From positions 186,001 through 250,000 of the forward strand of contig JAJEJC010000005.1 in the NCBI GenBank assembly GCA_022828105.1: DNA of 64,000 nt, read 5' to 3'. The stretch is from Dehalococcoidia bacterium (lineage in GTDB: Bacteria; Chloroflexota; Dehalococcoidia; Bin125). Position numbers and translations under genes: made by a program. A model generated the notes under the pieces. The model did no database searches, had not been told where the DNA came from, and saw only the letters and a list, made by a program, of their open reading frames with translations. Of this stretch, positions 1 through 9,397 are shown one piece after another. Position 1 is the stretch's first letter. Each line of letters starts with the position of its first letter.

Positions 1-1989
1 CGGGTACTCGGGGTGGTCGGTGTCGATCCAGGTCTCGTCGTAGCGATGCGACGCGTGAGCGAACTGCAACGTGTCTTCGCCATGGTGGATGTACGGCCAC
101 CACAACACCGGTGAGATTCCGTTCATCACGGCCGGGCTGTTGGCGATGCCTTCAAGACCGTGATCGGGATGCGTCCCGAGCAGGATCCGCTGCGCCTCGT
201 GCGCCATCTGCTGCCGCTGTTCGATGTCGAGGGTGACCTGCATCGTTTGGGCGATCTCGGTCATGCGCGGGTAGTCGTAGTTCAGGTTGTTGGTGCTGCC
301 GCCCGGCACGTAGTTGTTGTTGTACGACGTCGTCGGGTCGAGGTCCGACGGCGGGTTGGTCCACTGCGGACCCTGACCGGGATAGGTACCTTCGATCCAG
401 CGCTGCAGGATGACCGTGTAGGGCTGGACATCGAAGCTGACTTCGAGGTCGAGCGCCTCGCGGTACATGCCGACCTCGGTCTCGAGGATGCCCGGGTACG
501 TGCCTTCCCAGATATCGGGGGCGATCAGCGAGAGGCCGCGCGAGCGGTCGTAGCCGGACGCCTCGAACAGCGCGCGCGCTTCGGCAATATCGGCGTCGCG
601 ATCAGGGCGGAAGCCCGGCGTTGACAGCAACTCCTCCTCCGGAATCGCCCAGAATCCGTTGTACCACGGCGTCTCGCCCATGCCCGAGGGCTTGCCTGAG
701 CTGAGGTAGACCGCGTCGATCATCAGGTAGCGATCGACCGCCACGTGCATGGCTTGGGTGAAGCGCCGGTCGATCCACGGATTGCCGAGCCCATCCTCAC
801 CCTGGTAGTCAGGGTTGAAGTTCGCGCCGCCGGTGATGATCGTGAAGCCGAACGCCACCTCGCCATGGTTGTGGTCGGGGAAGTCGTTCAGAATCGCGTC
901 GGCCTGCACCGTCGACAACGGGAAGCGGCCGTTGCCGATGTCCCGCGTGCGATACGCCGCCTCGACCGCCGTCGCGTCCGTCAGGTTCGACAACGTCACG
1001 GTGTCGTAGTAGGGCAGCGGCTGCCCGTCGACGCCCATTTTCCAGTAGTTGTCGTTGCGAATCATGTCGATCCCGATGTCGGGATCAAACGACTGAGGGA
1101 TGAACATCCCCGTGCCCGAAGACAACTCGACGTTGCCCGCTTCGTCGCGCCAGCGGTCGCCATACTCGAGGATCGCTTCCGGACTGGTGATCCAGCTAAA
1201 CGGTCGCAGCGGCACGCCCATCCAGGTCGCGTCGGGGCCGGCGGTCCTGGCGACGAACGTCGTCTCATCGGGCACGTCCATGGAGGCCGTCTTGCGGAAC
1301 GACGACGCGCCCAGGAATGTGCCGTCTTCGGCGCCGTTGGCGTCCACGGCGTCGATCTGACGCTGGAAGTTGACGCGGACATCCTCAGCGGTGACCTCGC
1401 GGCCGCCCTCGGTCGGGTACTGATCCCAGTAGCGGGCGCCCTGGTCGATGCGGAAGACGTAGGTCTCTTCATCGGGAATCTCGGGCAACGAGGCGACATC
1501 CGCCTCCATCACTCCCTGCTCCTTGTTACGCCAGCGGATCAGGTAGTTCATGTAGAACCCCATCCAGAACTGGGTGGGGCCGAACACCGCGCGATGCGGG
1601 TCGAAGTAGTCGTGAGTGGCGGCGGGAGTGGAGAAGCGCAGGTCGCCGCCGCGCTTGACCTGCTGGACGGCGGTCTGCTCGGCCGGCGCGTCGTCTTCGT
1701 CTTCCTGCTGAGCGGCCTGCTGCGCGGTCTGCTCGGCGTCCGACTGCTGGTCGGCGGCCTGCTGTTGCTGCATGGCCTGCTGCTGACTCTGCTGTTGGGC
1801 CTGTTGCTGCATCGCCTGTTGTTGCTGCTGAGTTTGGGCTACCGCCTGCTGACCGTCGTCGTCATCGTCTCCACAGCCGACCAAAGCCAATCCCGCCGCG
1901 CCGACGCCTGCGCGTCCCGACGCGCGCAGCAGCGCTCGCCGACTCATCTGCTTCCGCCTCATGCGTTGCCAGTAGTTGCGTTCGCTCAT
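1..1989 (-). CDS. ABC transporter substrate-binding lipoprotein, family 5 (3' end cut by window edge)
   Basis: Extracellular solute-binding lipoprotein of the DppA/OppA type, expected to capture peptides or similar solutes for an ABC importer. The 663 visible codons are open to base 1 and end HPEYP; the paralogs next door have one more residue and then a stop, so about two codons are missing. The N-terminus has a twin-arginine motif SRRALLR (residues 16-22) and a lipobox LVGC with Cys39. An acidic GDDDDD patch and a Gln-rich linker follow to about residue 110, before the binding fold. ATG 1989 is chosen because GAGGAG lies 7 bases upstream. It is the last of four tandem paralogs, and no permease or ATPase gene is in view. 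The family is clear; the ligand is unknown. Confidence 0.9.
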   Translation of the reverse strand, partial: MSERNYWQRMRRKQMSRRALLRASGRAGVGAAGLALVGCGDDDDDGQQAVAQTQQQQQAMQQQAQQQSQQQAMQQQQAADQQSDAEQTAQQAAQQEDEDDAPAEQTAVQQVKRGGDLRFSTPAATHDYFDPHRAVFGPTQFWMGFYMNYLIRWRNKEQGVMEADVASLPEIPDEETYVFRIDQGARYWDQYPTEGGREVTAEDVRVNFQRQIDAVDANGAEDGTFLGASSFRKTASMDVPDETTFVARTAGPDATWMGVPLRPFSWITSPEAILEYGDRWRDEAGNVELSSGTGMFIPQSFDPDIGIDMIRNDNYWKMGVDGQPLPYYDTVTLSNLTDATAVEAAYRTRDIGNGRFPLSTVQADAILNDFPDHNHGEVAFGFTIITGGANFNPDYQGEDGLGNPWIDRRFTQAMHVAVDRYLMIDAVYLSSGKPSGMGETPWYNGFWAIPEEELLSTPGFRPDRDADIAEARALFEASGYDRSRGLSLIAPDIWEGTYPGILETEVGMYREALDLEVSFDVQPYTVILQRWIEGTYPGQGPQWTNPPSDLDPTTSYNNNYVPGGSTNNLNYDYPRMTEIAQTMQVTLDIEQRQQMAHEAQRILLGTHPDHGLEGIANSPAVMNGISPVLWWPYIHHGEDTLQFAHASHRYDETWIDTDHPEYP

Positions 1990-2031
1990 CCGGAATCTCC
2001 TCTTGTGTCTCGCTCAGACTCGGATTCGCAG

Positions 2032-2037
2032 AGTGTA
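2032..2037 (-). promoter_or_regulatory. Possible -10 element for the first solute-binding gene
   Basis: TACACT on the minus strand lies about 43 bases upstream of the ATG at 1989. A TTGGCG that could act as -35 sits 19 bases further upstream. Both match the sigma-70 consensus at four of six positions and the spacing is long, so this is weak. It would let the gene be transcribed separately from its upstream paralog, with the palindrome at 2071-2106 between them. Confidence 0.25.
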
Positions 2038-2070
2038 AGCCAATCGACACCCATTGCGCCAATCCGTGCT

Positions 2071-2106
2071 CATACAGACACGCGCCGCGCGGCGCGTGTC
2101 TGTATG
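2071..2106. terminator. Perfect 36-base palindrome between two solute-binding genes
   Basis: Two 18-base arms are exact reverse complements (outer bases CATACAGACACG, GC-rich centre) with no loop bases between them. It lies about 22 bases past the stop of the gene ending at 2129 and about 80 bases before the start at 1989. There is no T-run on the minus side, so it could be an unusual terminator, a transcript stabiliser or a protein-binding site. Confidence 0.5.
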
Positions 2107-2128
2107 TGGTCAAGCTCGAACAACGCGG

Positions 2129-4126
2129 CTACACGGGGTAGTCGGGATGCGTCGAATCGAGCCAGGTCTCGTCATGTCGATGCGAGGCATGCGCGAACTG
2201 GATCGAGTCGTCGACGCGGTGCAGATATGGCCACCAGATCTCGGGCGAGATGCCGTTCATCACGCCGAACGTGGGGAAGATGCCTTCGACGCCGTGGTCC
2301 GGGTCGACGCCCATGCCGATCCGCTGCACCTTGAGCGACATCTCGACGCGCTCTTCCTGGTCCAGCGTGGTCTGCATCTGCTCGATGATTTCCGTGACCG
2401 GCGGATAGTCGTACTTGAGCAGGTTGCTGGCCGCGTCGGGCAGCAGGCCGTTTGCCCAGCCGCCGGTCGGATCGAGGTCCGAGGGCGGATTCGTCCACTG
2501 CGGACCGCTGCCCGGGTAGGTGCCATCCTGCAGCCGCTGCAGGATCACCGTGTAGGGCTGGATATCGAAGTTGACCTCGATATCGAGCGCCGACTCGAAC
2601 ATCGTCTTCATCGTCTCGACGATGCCCGGATACGTGCCCTCCCAGATGTCGGGCGTCATGATCAGCAACGACCGGCCACGGTCGTAACCCGATGCTTCGA
2701 GCAGCGCCCGCGCCTCGGCCACATCGGCGTCGCGGTCGGGCCGGAAGCCCGGATACGTCAGGAGTTCGTCGTCGGGAATCTTCCAGGCGGTGTTGAACCA
2801 GGGCGCGTAGCCGTTAGCGCTCGGCTTGGCCGAGCCGAGATAGACCGCGTCGATCATCAGGTAGCGATCCACCGCGACTTGCATCGCGTACGCGAACCGT
2901 CGGTCGACCCAGGGATTGCCGAGACCGTCGTCGCCGTCCCAGTCGGGATTGAAGTTGGCCCAGTTGGTGATGATCGTGAAGCCGAACGCGACCTCCGCCG
3001 AGGGATGGTCGGGGAAGTCCTCCGAGATCGACTCGACCTGCAGCGACGACAGCGGGAACGCGCCGAAGTCGATCTGCTTGCCGCGATAGGCCGCCTCGAC
3101 CGCCGTCGGGTCGGTCAGGTTGGTCATCTCGACAGCGTCCGGATAAGGCAGCATGCCGCCGTCGGAGCCGGGCTTCCAGTAGTTCTCGTTGCGCTCCATG
3201 CTGATGCCCACATCGGGGTCGTAGCTGGTCGGAATGAACGCGCCGGTCCCGGACGACAGCTCTACATTGGATGCTTCGTCGCGCCAGCGGTCGCCGAACT
3301 CCAGTATGCCTTCGGGCGACGTGATCCAGGAGAACGGCCGCAGGATCGTTCCGCCCAGGTAAGTGGCGTCGGCGCCGGCGGTCTTGGCGATGAACGTCGT
3401 GTCGTCGGGCGTGTCCATCGAGGCCGTTTTCTGGAAGGACGACTGGCCCAAGAAGGTGCCGTCTTCCGCGCCGGTCGTGTCGACCGCATCGATCTGACGC
3501 TGGAAGTTCTGGCGGATGTCTTCCGACGTCACCAGCCGGCCGCCTTCCGTGGGGTACTGATCCCAGTAGCTCGCGCCGCGATCGAGCAGGAAGATGTAGG
3601 TCTCTTCGTCGGGAATCTCGGGCAGCGAGGCGACATCGGCCTCCATCGCACCCTGCTCTTTGTTGCGCCAGCGGATGAGGTAGTTCATGTAGAACCCCAT
3701 CCAGTACTGGGTGGGGCCGAACACCGCGCGATGCGGGTCGAAGTAGTCGTGCGTCGCCGCCGGCGTCGACCTGCGGAATGTGCCGCCGCGCGTAATCGGT
3801 GACGTGGCGACCGCCTGCTGTTGCTGTTGGTCCTGCTGTTCGGCGACGGTCTGCTCTTGTTGCTCCGCCTGGTCCGCCTGTTGGTCGGCGGCTTGCTGCT
3901 GAGCCTGCGACTGGTCGGCCTGTTGCTGGGCCGATTGCGCGGCTTCTTGCTGTTGCTACTGCGCGGCCTGCGCCGCCGTCTGCGGCTGCGCGTCGTCGTC
4001 ATCGTCGCCGCAGCCGACCAGCGCGATACCCGCCGCGCCTACGCCGGCGCGGCCCGAGGCTCGCAACAGCGCACGCCTGCTCATCTGCTTGCGGCGCATG
4101 CGTTGCCAATAGTTGCGTGTGCTCAT
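2129..4126 (-). pseudogene. ABC transporter substrate-binding lipoprotein interrupted by an in-frame TAG
   Basis: Paralog of the other family-5 solute-binding lipoproteins here, read from ATG 4126 (AAGGAGG upstream). It has the same Tat motif SRRALLR, lipobox LVGC, GDDDDD patch and Gln-rich linker. Codon 57, at 3958-3956, is TAG where the surrounding codons are CAG and CAA, so a single C-to-T change in a Gln codon explains it. The frame is open on both sides and the binding domain looks intact to the stop at 2129. After the amber, the first start-type codon is a GTG at 3724, which would give a protein without export signal. It may be a recent pseudogene, a strain variant or a base-call error. 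Suppression is unlikely because TAG ends many genes here. Confidence 0.8.
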
Positions 4127-4177
4127 TCCGAAGCCTCCTTCGCACGAGAATGAGATTGGTGCGCGAAGGCTAACGAA

Positions 4178-4209
4178 ATCAGACCCGCGCCGTGCGACGA
4201 GGGTCTGAT
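4178..4209 (-). terminator. Stem-loop after the third solute-binding gene
   Basis: Nine-base arms (ATCAGACCC and GGGTCTGAT) enclose a 14-base loop. On the minus strand the stem is followed by TTTCGTT, a short T-rich tract. It lies about 27 bases beyond the stop of the gene ending at 4236, which suits an intrinsic terminator, though the loop is large and the T-run imperfect. Confidence 0.45.
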
Positions 4210-4235
4210 CCCGTCGAATGCCCGAATGTCCCTGC

Positions 4236-6263
4236 CTAGGCGGGGTAGTCCGGGTGGGTCGTGTCGAGCCAGCTACCGTCGTAGCGGTGTCCGGCGTGCG
4301 CGAACTGGTAGACGTCCGGATCGGGTTTGAACCACGGCCAGTTGACGGTGTGGTTGATCGGATTCATCACGCCGATTGACGGCGCAATCCCGTCCCAGCC
4401 GGTCTCCGGGTGAACGCCCATCATGATCTGGACGACTTCGTCCGAGAGCACCTTCTTCTCTTCGAGGTCCAGCGTGACCTTCATCTGCTCGGCCAGCTCG
4501 GTCACCCGCGGATGCTCGTAGTGGTAGAGGTTCGACGAGCCGCCCGGCACACGTCCGTTCAGCCAGGTGCTCGTCGGGTCAAGGTCGGCCGGCGGGTTGG
4601 TCCAGCTTGGACCGTCACCGGGATAGGTGCCTTCGACCAGCCGCTGGAGGACCACGGTGTACGGCTGAATGTCGATCTTCAGCTCGATACCCATTGCCGT
4701 TTCGTACATCGACTTGGTCGTCTCGGTGATACCCGGGTAGCGCTCCTCCCACACGTCGGGCAGGATGATGTCGAGCACGCGCCCCGTCTCGCGGAATCCG
4801 GTCGCATCCATCAACTCGCTGACGAGCTGGAGCTCTTCATCCCGGTTCGGCTTGTAGCCCGGCCAGGTGATCAGCTCATCTTCGGCCGGCGCCCAGAACG
4901 CGCTGAACCATGGCGTCTCGGGCAGCGCCGACGGCTTGGCCGAGCCCAGGTAAACCGTGTCGATCATCAGGTAACGGTCGGTCGCCACGTGGAAAGCGGC
5001 CCACATGCGGCGATCGAGCCAGGGGTTGCCTTCGCCGTCCTCACCGGGCCAGTCGGGGTTGAAATTGGTTCGGCACTGAATGGTGAAGCCGCCCGCCGTG
5101 ATCCGGCGATCGAGGTCGGGGAAGTCGCCCATGAGCGAGTCGACGCGGGCGATGTTCAAACCCACGGTGTCGATTTGCTTGGAGCGAAACGCCGTCTCGG
5201 TCGCCGTCTCGTCGAACAGGTTGACGTACTCGAAGCCGTCCGGGTAGGGGAGCTGGTTGCCCTGCGCGTCGTACTTCCAGTAGTCGGGGTTGCGCCGCAC
5301 CACATAGCGTTCGTTCGGGTCGAAGAACTCGGCGATGTATGGTCCCGATCCGGCGACGCGCAGCACGGTCTGTTCGTCGCGCCAGAGGTCGGTGTCCATT
5401 CCCCAGGCCTGGATACCCTCGGGCGCGGCCTGCCAGCCGAACGGATTGAGGAACGAAGCCGACAGGAAGGTTGAATCGACCCCCTCGGAGGTGATCCGCA
5501 GCGTCCGGTCGTCCACCGCTTCCTCGGTCGCGATCTTGCGCCAGCTTGTGGACGAGAGGAAGGTGCTGTCCTCGACCCCGGTCGAGTCGAACGCGTCCTT
5601 CTGCCGCTGGATGTTGAAGCGCAGGTCCTCCGCCGTCACGGCGCGGCCGCCCTCGGTGGGGAAGGCGTCGTGCCAGCGGGCCCCCTCGGTCACGTTGAAG
5701 ATGTACGTGCTTCCGTCGGGGATTTCCGGCAGGCTCGCCAGGTCGTACTCCATCTCCGCCTTTTCCTTGTTCTTCCAGCGGATGATGTAGTTGTAGACCC
5801 AGCCGTGCATGAACTGCGTCGGTCCGAACACGCCCCGGTGCGGGTCCCAGTAGTCGTGCGTGCTGACCGGCCCCGAAATCTTCAGGGTGCCGCCGTACTG
5901 CGGTTGCGGTGCGTCGGAGACGACCTGCTGTTGTTGCTGATCATCCTCCATCGCCTCCTGCTGGTCGGCCTGTTGGGCCTGCTGGTCCGCGGCCGCCTGC
6001 TGTTGCGACTGGTCCTGCGCCTGCTGCTGCATGGCCTGCTGCTGTTGTTGCTGCTGGCCCTGTTGCTGCATCGCCTGCTGTTGCTGGTCCTGCGGTTGCG
6101 CGACCTGTGCCACCGAGTCGTCGTCATCGTCTCCGCAGCCGACCAGTGCCAGTCCGGCCGCACCGACGCCGGCGCGACCCGAGGCTCGCAACAGCGCACG
6201 CCGGCTCATCTGCTTGCGGCGCATGCGTTGCCAGTAGTTGCGGCCATCGTGTCGCTCTGTCAT
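4236..6263 (-). CDS. ABC transporter substrate-binding lipoprotein, family 5
   Basis: Peptide/opine-type extracellular solute-binding protein of 675 residues, anchored outside the membrane. The Tat motif SRRALLR covers residues 20-26 and the lipobox LVGC gives Cys43. A GDDDDD patch follows, then the longest Gln-rich linker in the window, roughly residues 50-130 with runs of five to seven Gln. The remaining roughly 540 residues are the periplasmic-binding-protein-like fold. ATG 6263 is preferred over upstream in-frame starts because GGAGG lies 6 bases before it and the paralogs begin here. It diverges more from its neighbours than the first two copies do from each other (for example VNLFDETATETAF), so a different ligand is likely. 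No permease genes are visible. Confidence 0.92.
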   Translation of the reverse strand: MTERHDGRNYWQRMRRKQMSRRALLRASGRAGVGAAGLALVGCGDDDDDSVAQVAQPQDQQQQAMQQQGQQQQQQQAMQQQAQDQSQQQAAADQQAQQADQQEAMEDDQQQQQVVSDAPQPQYGGTLKISGPVSTHDYWDPHRGVFGPTQFMHGWVYNYIIRWKNKEKAEMEYDLASLPEIPDGSTYIFNVTEGARWHDAFPTEGGRAVTAEDLRFNIQRQKDAFDSTGVEDSTFLSSTSWRKIATEEAVDDRTLRITSEGVDSTFLSASFLNPFGWQAAPEGIQAWGMDTDLWRDEQTVLRVAGSGPYIAEFFDPNERYVVRRNPDYWKYDAQGNQLPYPDGFEYVNLFDETATETAFRSKQIDTVGLNIARVDSLMGDFPDLDRRITAGGFTIQCRTNFNPDWPGEDGEGNPWLDRRMWAAFHVATDRYLMIDTVYLGSAKPSALPETPWFSAFWAPAEDELITWPGYKPNRDEELQLVSELMDATGFRETGRVLDIILPDVWEERYPGITETTKSMYETAMGIELKIDIQPYTVVLQRLVEGTYPGDGPSWTNPPADLDPTSTWLNGRVPGGSSNLYHYEHPRVTELAEQMKVTLDLEEKKVLSDEVVQIMMGVHPETGWDGIAPSIGVMNPINHTVNWPWFKPDPDVYQFAHAGHRYDGSWLDTTHPDYPA

Positions 6264-6402
6264 CGGTGTCCTCCAAGAAATTCGATCGACCATCCAGAGG
6301 TGCAAGAAAGCTAGCGGTTCTCTCGCACGTTTGCAAAGTACGCAACACCAGAAGCGCACGAGCCACCCGGCAACCGCGTTCGCAGCGCGATCGATGGACG
6401 CA

Positions 6403-8409
6403 CTACGCCGGGTAGTCGCGGTGGCGGATGTCGATCCACGTATCGTCGTGGCGATGCGAGTCGTGGGCGAACTGCAGCGAGTCCTCGCCGCGGTGCAGGA
6501 ACGACCACCAGATCGATGGCGCGATGCCGTTCATTACGCCCGGTGTCGGTGAAATGCCGTCGAGGCCGTGATCGGGATGCGTGCCCAGCGCAATGCGCTG
6601 GGCCTCGTGCGCCAGGTCTCGTCGCGACTCGAGCTCAAGCGTGACACGCATCCGTCGCGCAATCTCGGCCATCGGCTCGTAGTCATAGAAGAAGTAGTTC
6701 CAACTGCCGCCGGGCAGGAATCGGTTTCCGTAGGCGGTCGTCGGATCCAGCTCGACCGGCGCATTGGTCCATTGCGGCCCGGAGCCGGGGTAGGAGCCGT
6801 CGATCATGCGCTGCAAGATCACCGGGAACGGCTCCAGGTCAAACTGGACTTCGATGCCCAGCGCCTCTTGATACATCGCGCGCTCCGTCTCGATCACGCC
6901 TGGGTATGTGATCTCCCAGAACTCGGGAGCGATGAGCCTTACCGGTCGCTCGCGGTCAAAGCCCGAGGCCGCCAGCAGCGCGCGCGCCTCGGCGATGTCG
7001 GCTTCGCGATCCGGTCGGAAGCCAGGAGTTGCGAGCAGCTCCTCTTCGGAAACTGCCCAGTATGCGTTGAACCAGGGGGTGTCTTCCTGGCCGGTCGGTT
7101 TGCCCGAGCCGAGGTACACCGTGTCGATCATCTGGTAGCGATCGACCGCCACGTGCATCGCCTGCGCGAATCGACGGTCGAGGTACGGGTTGCCCAGTCC
7201 ATCCCAACCGCTCCAGGCGGGATTGAAGTTGAACCAGCCGGTGATCACGGTGAAGCCGAACGGCACGCTGCCGGTTGGATGATCCGGAAAGTCGGAACTC
7301 AAGCCTTCGACCTGCACCGAGGTCAACGGAAATCCGCCGACCGAAATCTCGCGTCCTCGATAGGCCGTCTCAATCGTGGTCGGGTCTTCCATGCTGGCCA
7401 GGCTGACGGAATCGAGATACGGCAGCGGCAGGCCGTCCAGCCCCGCTTTCCAGAAGTTCGGATTGCGCTCCATTTCGATTCCGACGTCCGGGTCGTACGA
7501 GAGAGGGATCATCATTCCGGTGCCGCTGGACAGCTCGATGTTGGTCGGTTCGTCGCGCCAGCGGTCGCCGAACGCGGAGATCGCCTCGGGAGACGTGATC
7601 CAGCCGAACGGACCAGAGGGAATCGCGAGCCAGGTGGCGTCAGGTCCGTCGGTGCGAGCGATGAAGGTATGGTCGTCCGGAGTCTCCATCGACTCGGTCT
7701 TGGCGAACGAATCGCGGTGCGGGAATGTGCCGTCCTCCTGACCCTGCGCATCGCGGCCGCTGATGTGCCGCTGGAAGTTGAGACGGATGTCTTCGGAGGT
7801 CACCGCCCGACCGCCCTCGGTCGGGTACCGATCCCAGAATCGCGCTCCTCGGTCGACGCGGAACAAGTAGGTCTGTTCGTCGGGCAATTCGGGCAAGCTG
7901 CAGATGTCGGCCTCCATCACCGCATCGGCCTTGTTGCGCCAGCGCACGATGTTGTTCATGTAGAACCCCATCCAGTACTGGGTGCTGCCGAATACGGCCC
8001 GATGGGGATCGAAGTAGTCATGAGCCCGCGCCGGAGTTGACAGACGCAAATCGCCGCCGCGTACGACCTGGCTCACGAAGACCTGTTGCGTTTCCTGCTG
8101 CTCAGGTTGTTCCTGAGACTGGAGGGATTCTGACCGCTGCTCTTGCTCGTCGGCCCGCTCAGCTTCGTGTTCGGCTTGCGCCGCTCGCGGCGCGGCGACC
8201 GCGACACGAACCGGGGCCGGCTCGTCGCGCTCATCCTCCTGCTGCTCGATGACCAGTTCGGCAACGGCCTCCTTGTTGTCCTGACCGTCACCGCAGCCCA
8301 CCAACGGCAGCGCGGCCGCACCCACGCCGGCTCGTCCGGCGCCGCGAAGAAGCGCGCGACGGCTGATCCGTCCATGCTGTAGTCGCCGCCATGCGCTTGA
8401 CGCTTCCAC
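6403..8409 (-). CDS. ABC transporter substrate-binding lipoprotein, family 5
   Basis: Fourth copy of the solute-binding lipoprotein family, 668 residues, GTG start with GGAG 6 bases upstream. It has the Tat motif SRRALLR (16-22) and lipobox LVGC with Cys39. The linker to about residue 125 differs from the others: it is rich in Glu, Arg, Ala and Gln rather than almost pure Gln, and the Asp patch is shortened to GDGQD. The binding domain is closest by eye to the copies at 1-1989 and 2129-4126 (shared WITSPE, ELSSGTG and SYDPDVGIEMERN). It is first in the tandem array and is divergent from the methyltransferase gene at 8542. Confidence 0.92.
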   Translation of the reverse strand: MEASSAWRRLQHGRISRRALLRGAGRAGVGAAALPLVGCGDGQDNKEAVAELVIEQQEDERDEPAPVRVAVAAPRAAQAEHEAERADEQEQRSESLQSQEQPEQQETQQVFVSQVVRGGDLRLSTPARAHDYFDPHRAVFGSTQYWMGFYMNNIVRWRNKADAVMEADICSLPELPDEQTYLFRVDRGARFWDRYPTEGGRAVTSEDIRLNFQRHISGRDAQGQEDGTFPHRDSFAKTESMETPDDHTFIARTDGPDATWLAIPSGPFGWITSPEAISAFGDRWRDEPTNIELSSGTGMMIPLSYDPDVGIEMERNPNFWKAGLDGLPLPYLDSVSLASMEDPTTIETAYRGREISVGGFPLTSVQVEGLSSDFPDHPTGSVPFGFTVITGWFNFNPAWSGWDGLGNPYLDRRFAQAMHVAVDRYQMIDTVYLGSGKPTGQEDTPWFNAYWAVSEEELLATPGFRPDREADIAEARALLAASGFDRERPVRLIAPEFWEITYPGVIETERAMYQEALGIEVQFDLEPFPVILQRMIDGSYPGSGPQWTNAPVELDPTTAYGNRFLPGGSWNYFFYDYEPMAEIARRMRVTLELESRRDLAHEAQRIALGTHPDHGLDGISPTPGVMNGIAPSIWWSFLHRGEDSLQFAHDSHRHDDTWIDIRHRDYPA

Positions 8410-8541
8410 GCTGCGCTCCGATCGGAAGTGGCGCGAGTATACGGATTTCGGTTGCCGCGACGGCGCTTCAAGCCGGCTGTTGGGAGGGCGGCTCAGGGGC
8501 GCGACTGCTCAATCAGCACGTTCGCCGACTACTCTGTGCGC

Positions 8542-9369
8542 ATGACACAGCAACCAGCGGACATGCCCAGCGATCCCGAAGCGTACCTCGCCGACCTTAA
8601 GCGCCAGGTCCTGGACAGTTGGGAGTCAGGCGCCGACTTCTTCGATGAGCGCTGGGGCGATCAGGGCGACGAGTTTCATCACGGCGTCTTCGCGCCCGCG
8701 GCGGAGCGCATGCTCGGACTCGAGCACGGCGCCCGAGTGCTCGAACTGGCCTGCGGCAACGGCGGCTTCGCCCGCCGACTCGGGCGACAGGGCATCCAGG
8801 TGCTGGCCACTGACCTCTCTCCGGCCCTGATCGCTCACGCCGAGCGTCGCACGGAGACAATCGCAGACCAGCCGGTGGATGTCAGCTACCAGGTGGTCGA
8901 TGCGACAGTCGAACGTGAGATCGTCAACTGCGGCGGCCCCTTCGACGCGGCCGCCTGCATCATGGGCGCGATGTCGATGCTGACGCTGCGACCGATGTTC
9001 GGCGGCGTCTGGCGCGTGCTCAAGCCACGCGGCATTTTCGTGCTCGTCACCCTGCATCCCAGCTTTGCCACCTCGGGCTACAAGTTTGTCAAGTCGGAGA
9101 ATGAAGACGAACCCCACGGGTTGACCGTGAGCCGCTATCTCTCTCGGTATGTGACCCACGGAGTCACGAACAGCGCACAGAACGAGCCACAGATCTACTT
9201 CCACCGCCCGATGCACGAACTTCTCACCGACGCCTTCGCTTCGGGTCTCGTGCTCGATGGGATGGAAGAACTGCCGGCGCCTGAGCAGCCGATGGAGGAC
9301 TCGCGCCTGATGTGGAACGTGCTGCCCGACATCCCCATGGCCGTCGCATTGCGCTTCCGGCGACCATGA
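8542..9369 (+). CDS. Class I SAM-dependent methyltransferase
   Basis: Cytoplasmic methyltransferase of 275 residues with a Rossmann SAM-binding core. Motif I is VLELACGNGGFARRL, followed by an acidic TDLSPALI strand, a VVDAT segment and the post-motif DAAACIMGAMSML. A C-terminal LKPRGIFVLVTLHPSF matches the usual strand before the small-molecule-methyltransferase cap. The substrate cannot be told. ATG 8542 is used because it opens a protein of typical length; an upstream in-frame ATG at 8428 would add a 38-residue Arg-rich leader that looks non-coding. It is divergent from the solute-binding array, with a 132-base gap. Confidence 0.85.
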   Translation: MTQQPADMPSDPEAYLADLKRQVLDSWESGADFFDERWGDQGDEFHHGVFAPAAERMLGLEHGARVLELACGNGGFARRLGRQGIQVLATDLSPALIAHAERRTETIADQPVDVSYQVVDATVEREIVNCGGPFDAAACIMGAMSMLTLRPMFGGVWRVLKPRGIFVLVTLHPSFATSGYKFVKSENEDEPHGLTVSRYLSRYVTHGVTNSAQNEPQIYFHRPMHELLTDAFASGLVLDGMEELPAPEQPMEDSRLMWNVLPDIPMAVALRFRRP

Positions 9370-9397
9370 GCTTCTCCCCCACGAGAGGAATCGCGCC

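Noticed and set aside
1681-1860. CAG/CTG-rich stretches as a non-coding microsatellite
   Set aside because: They keep the reading frame across four genes, mix CAG and CAA codons and lie in the same place after a lipobox, which indicates coding linkers.
745-2334. A long plus-strand frame opposite the first solute-binding gene, with Leu-rich repeats
   Set aside because: It is the antisense of the Gln-rich linker and binding domain; the minus frame has a lipoprotein start, a ribosome-binding site and close paralogs.
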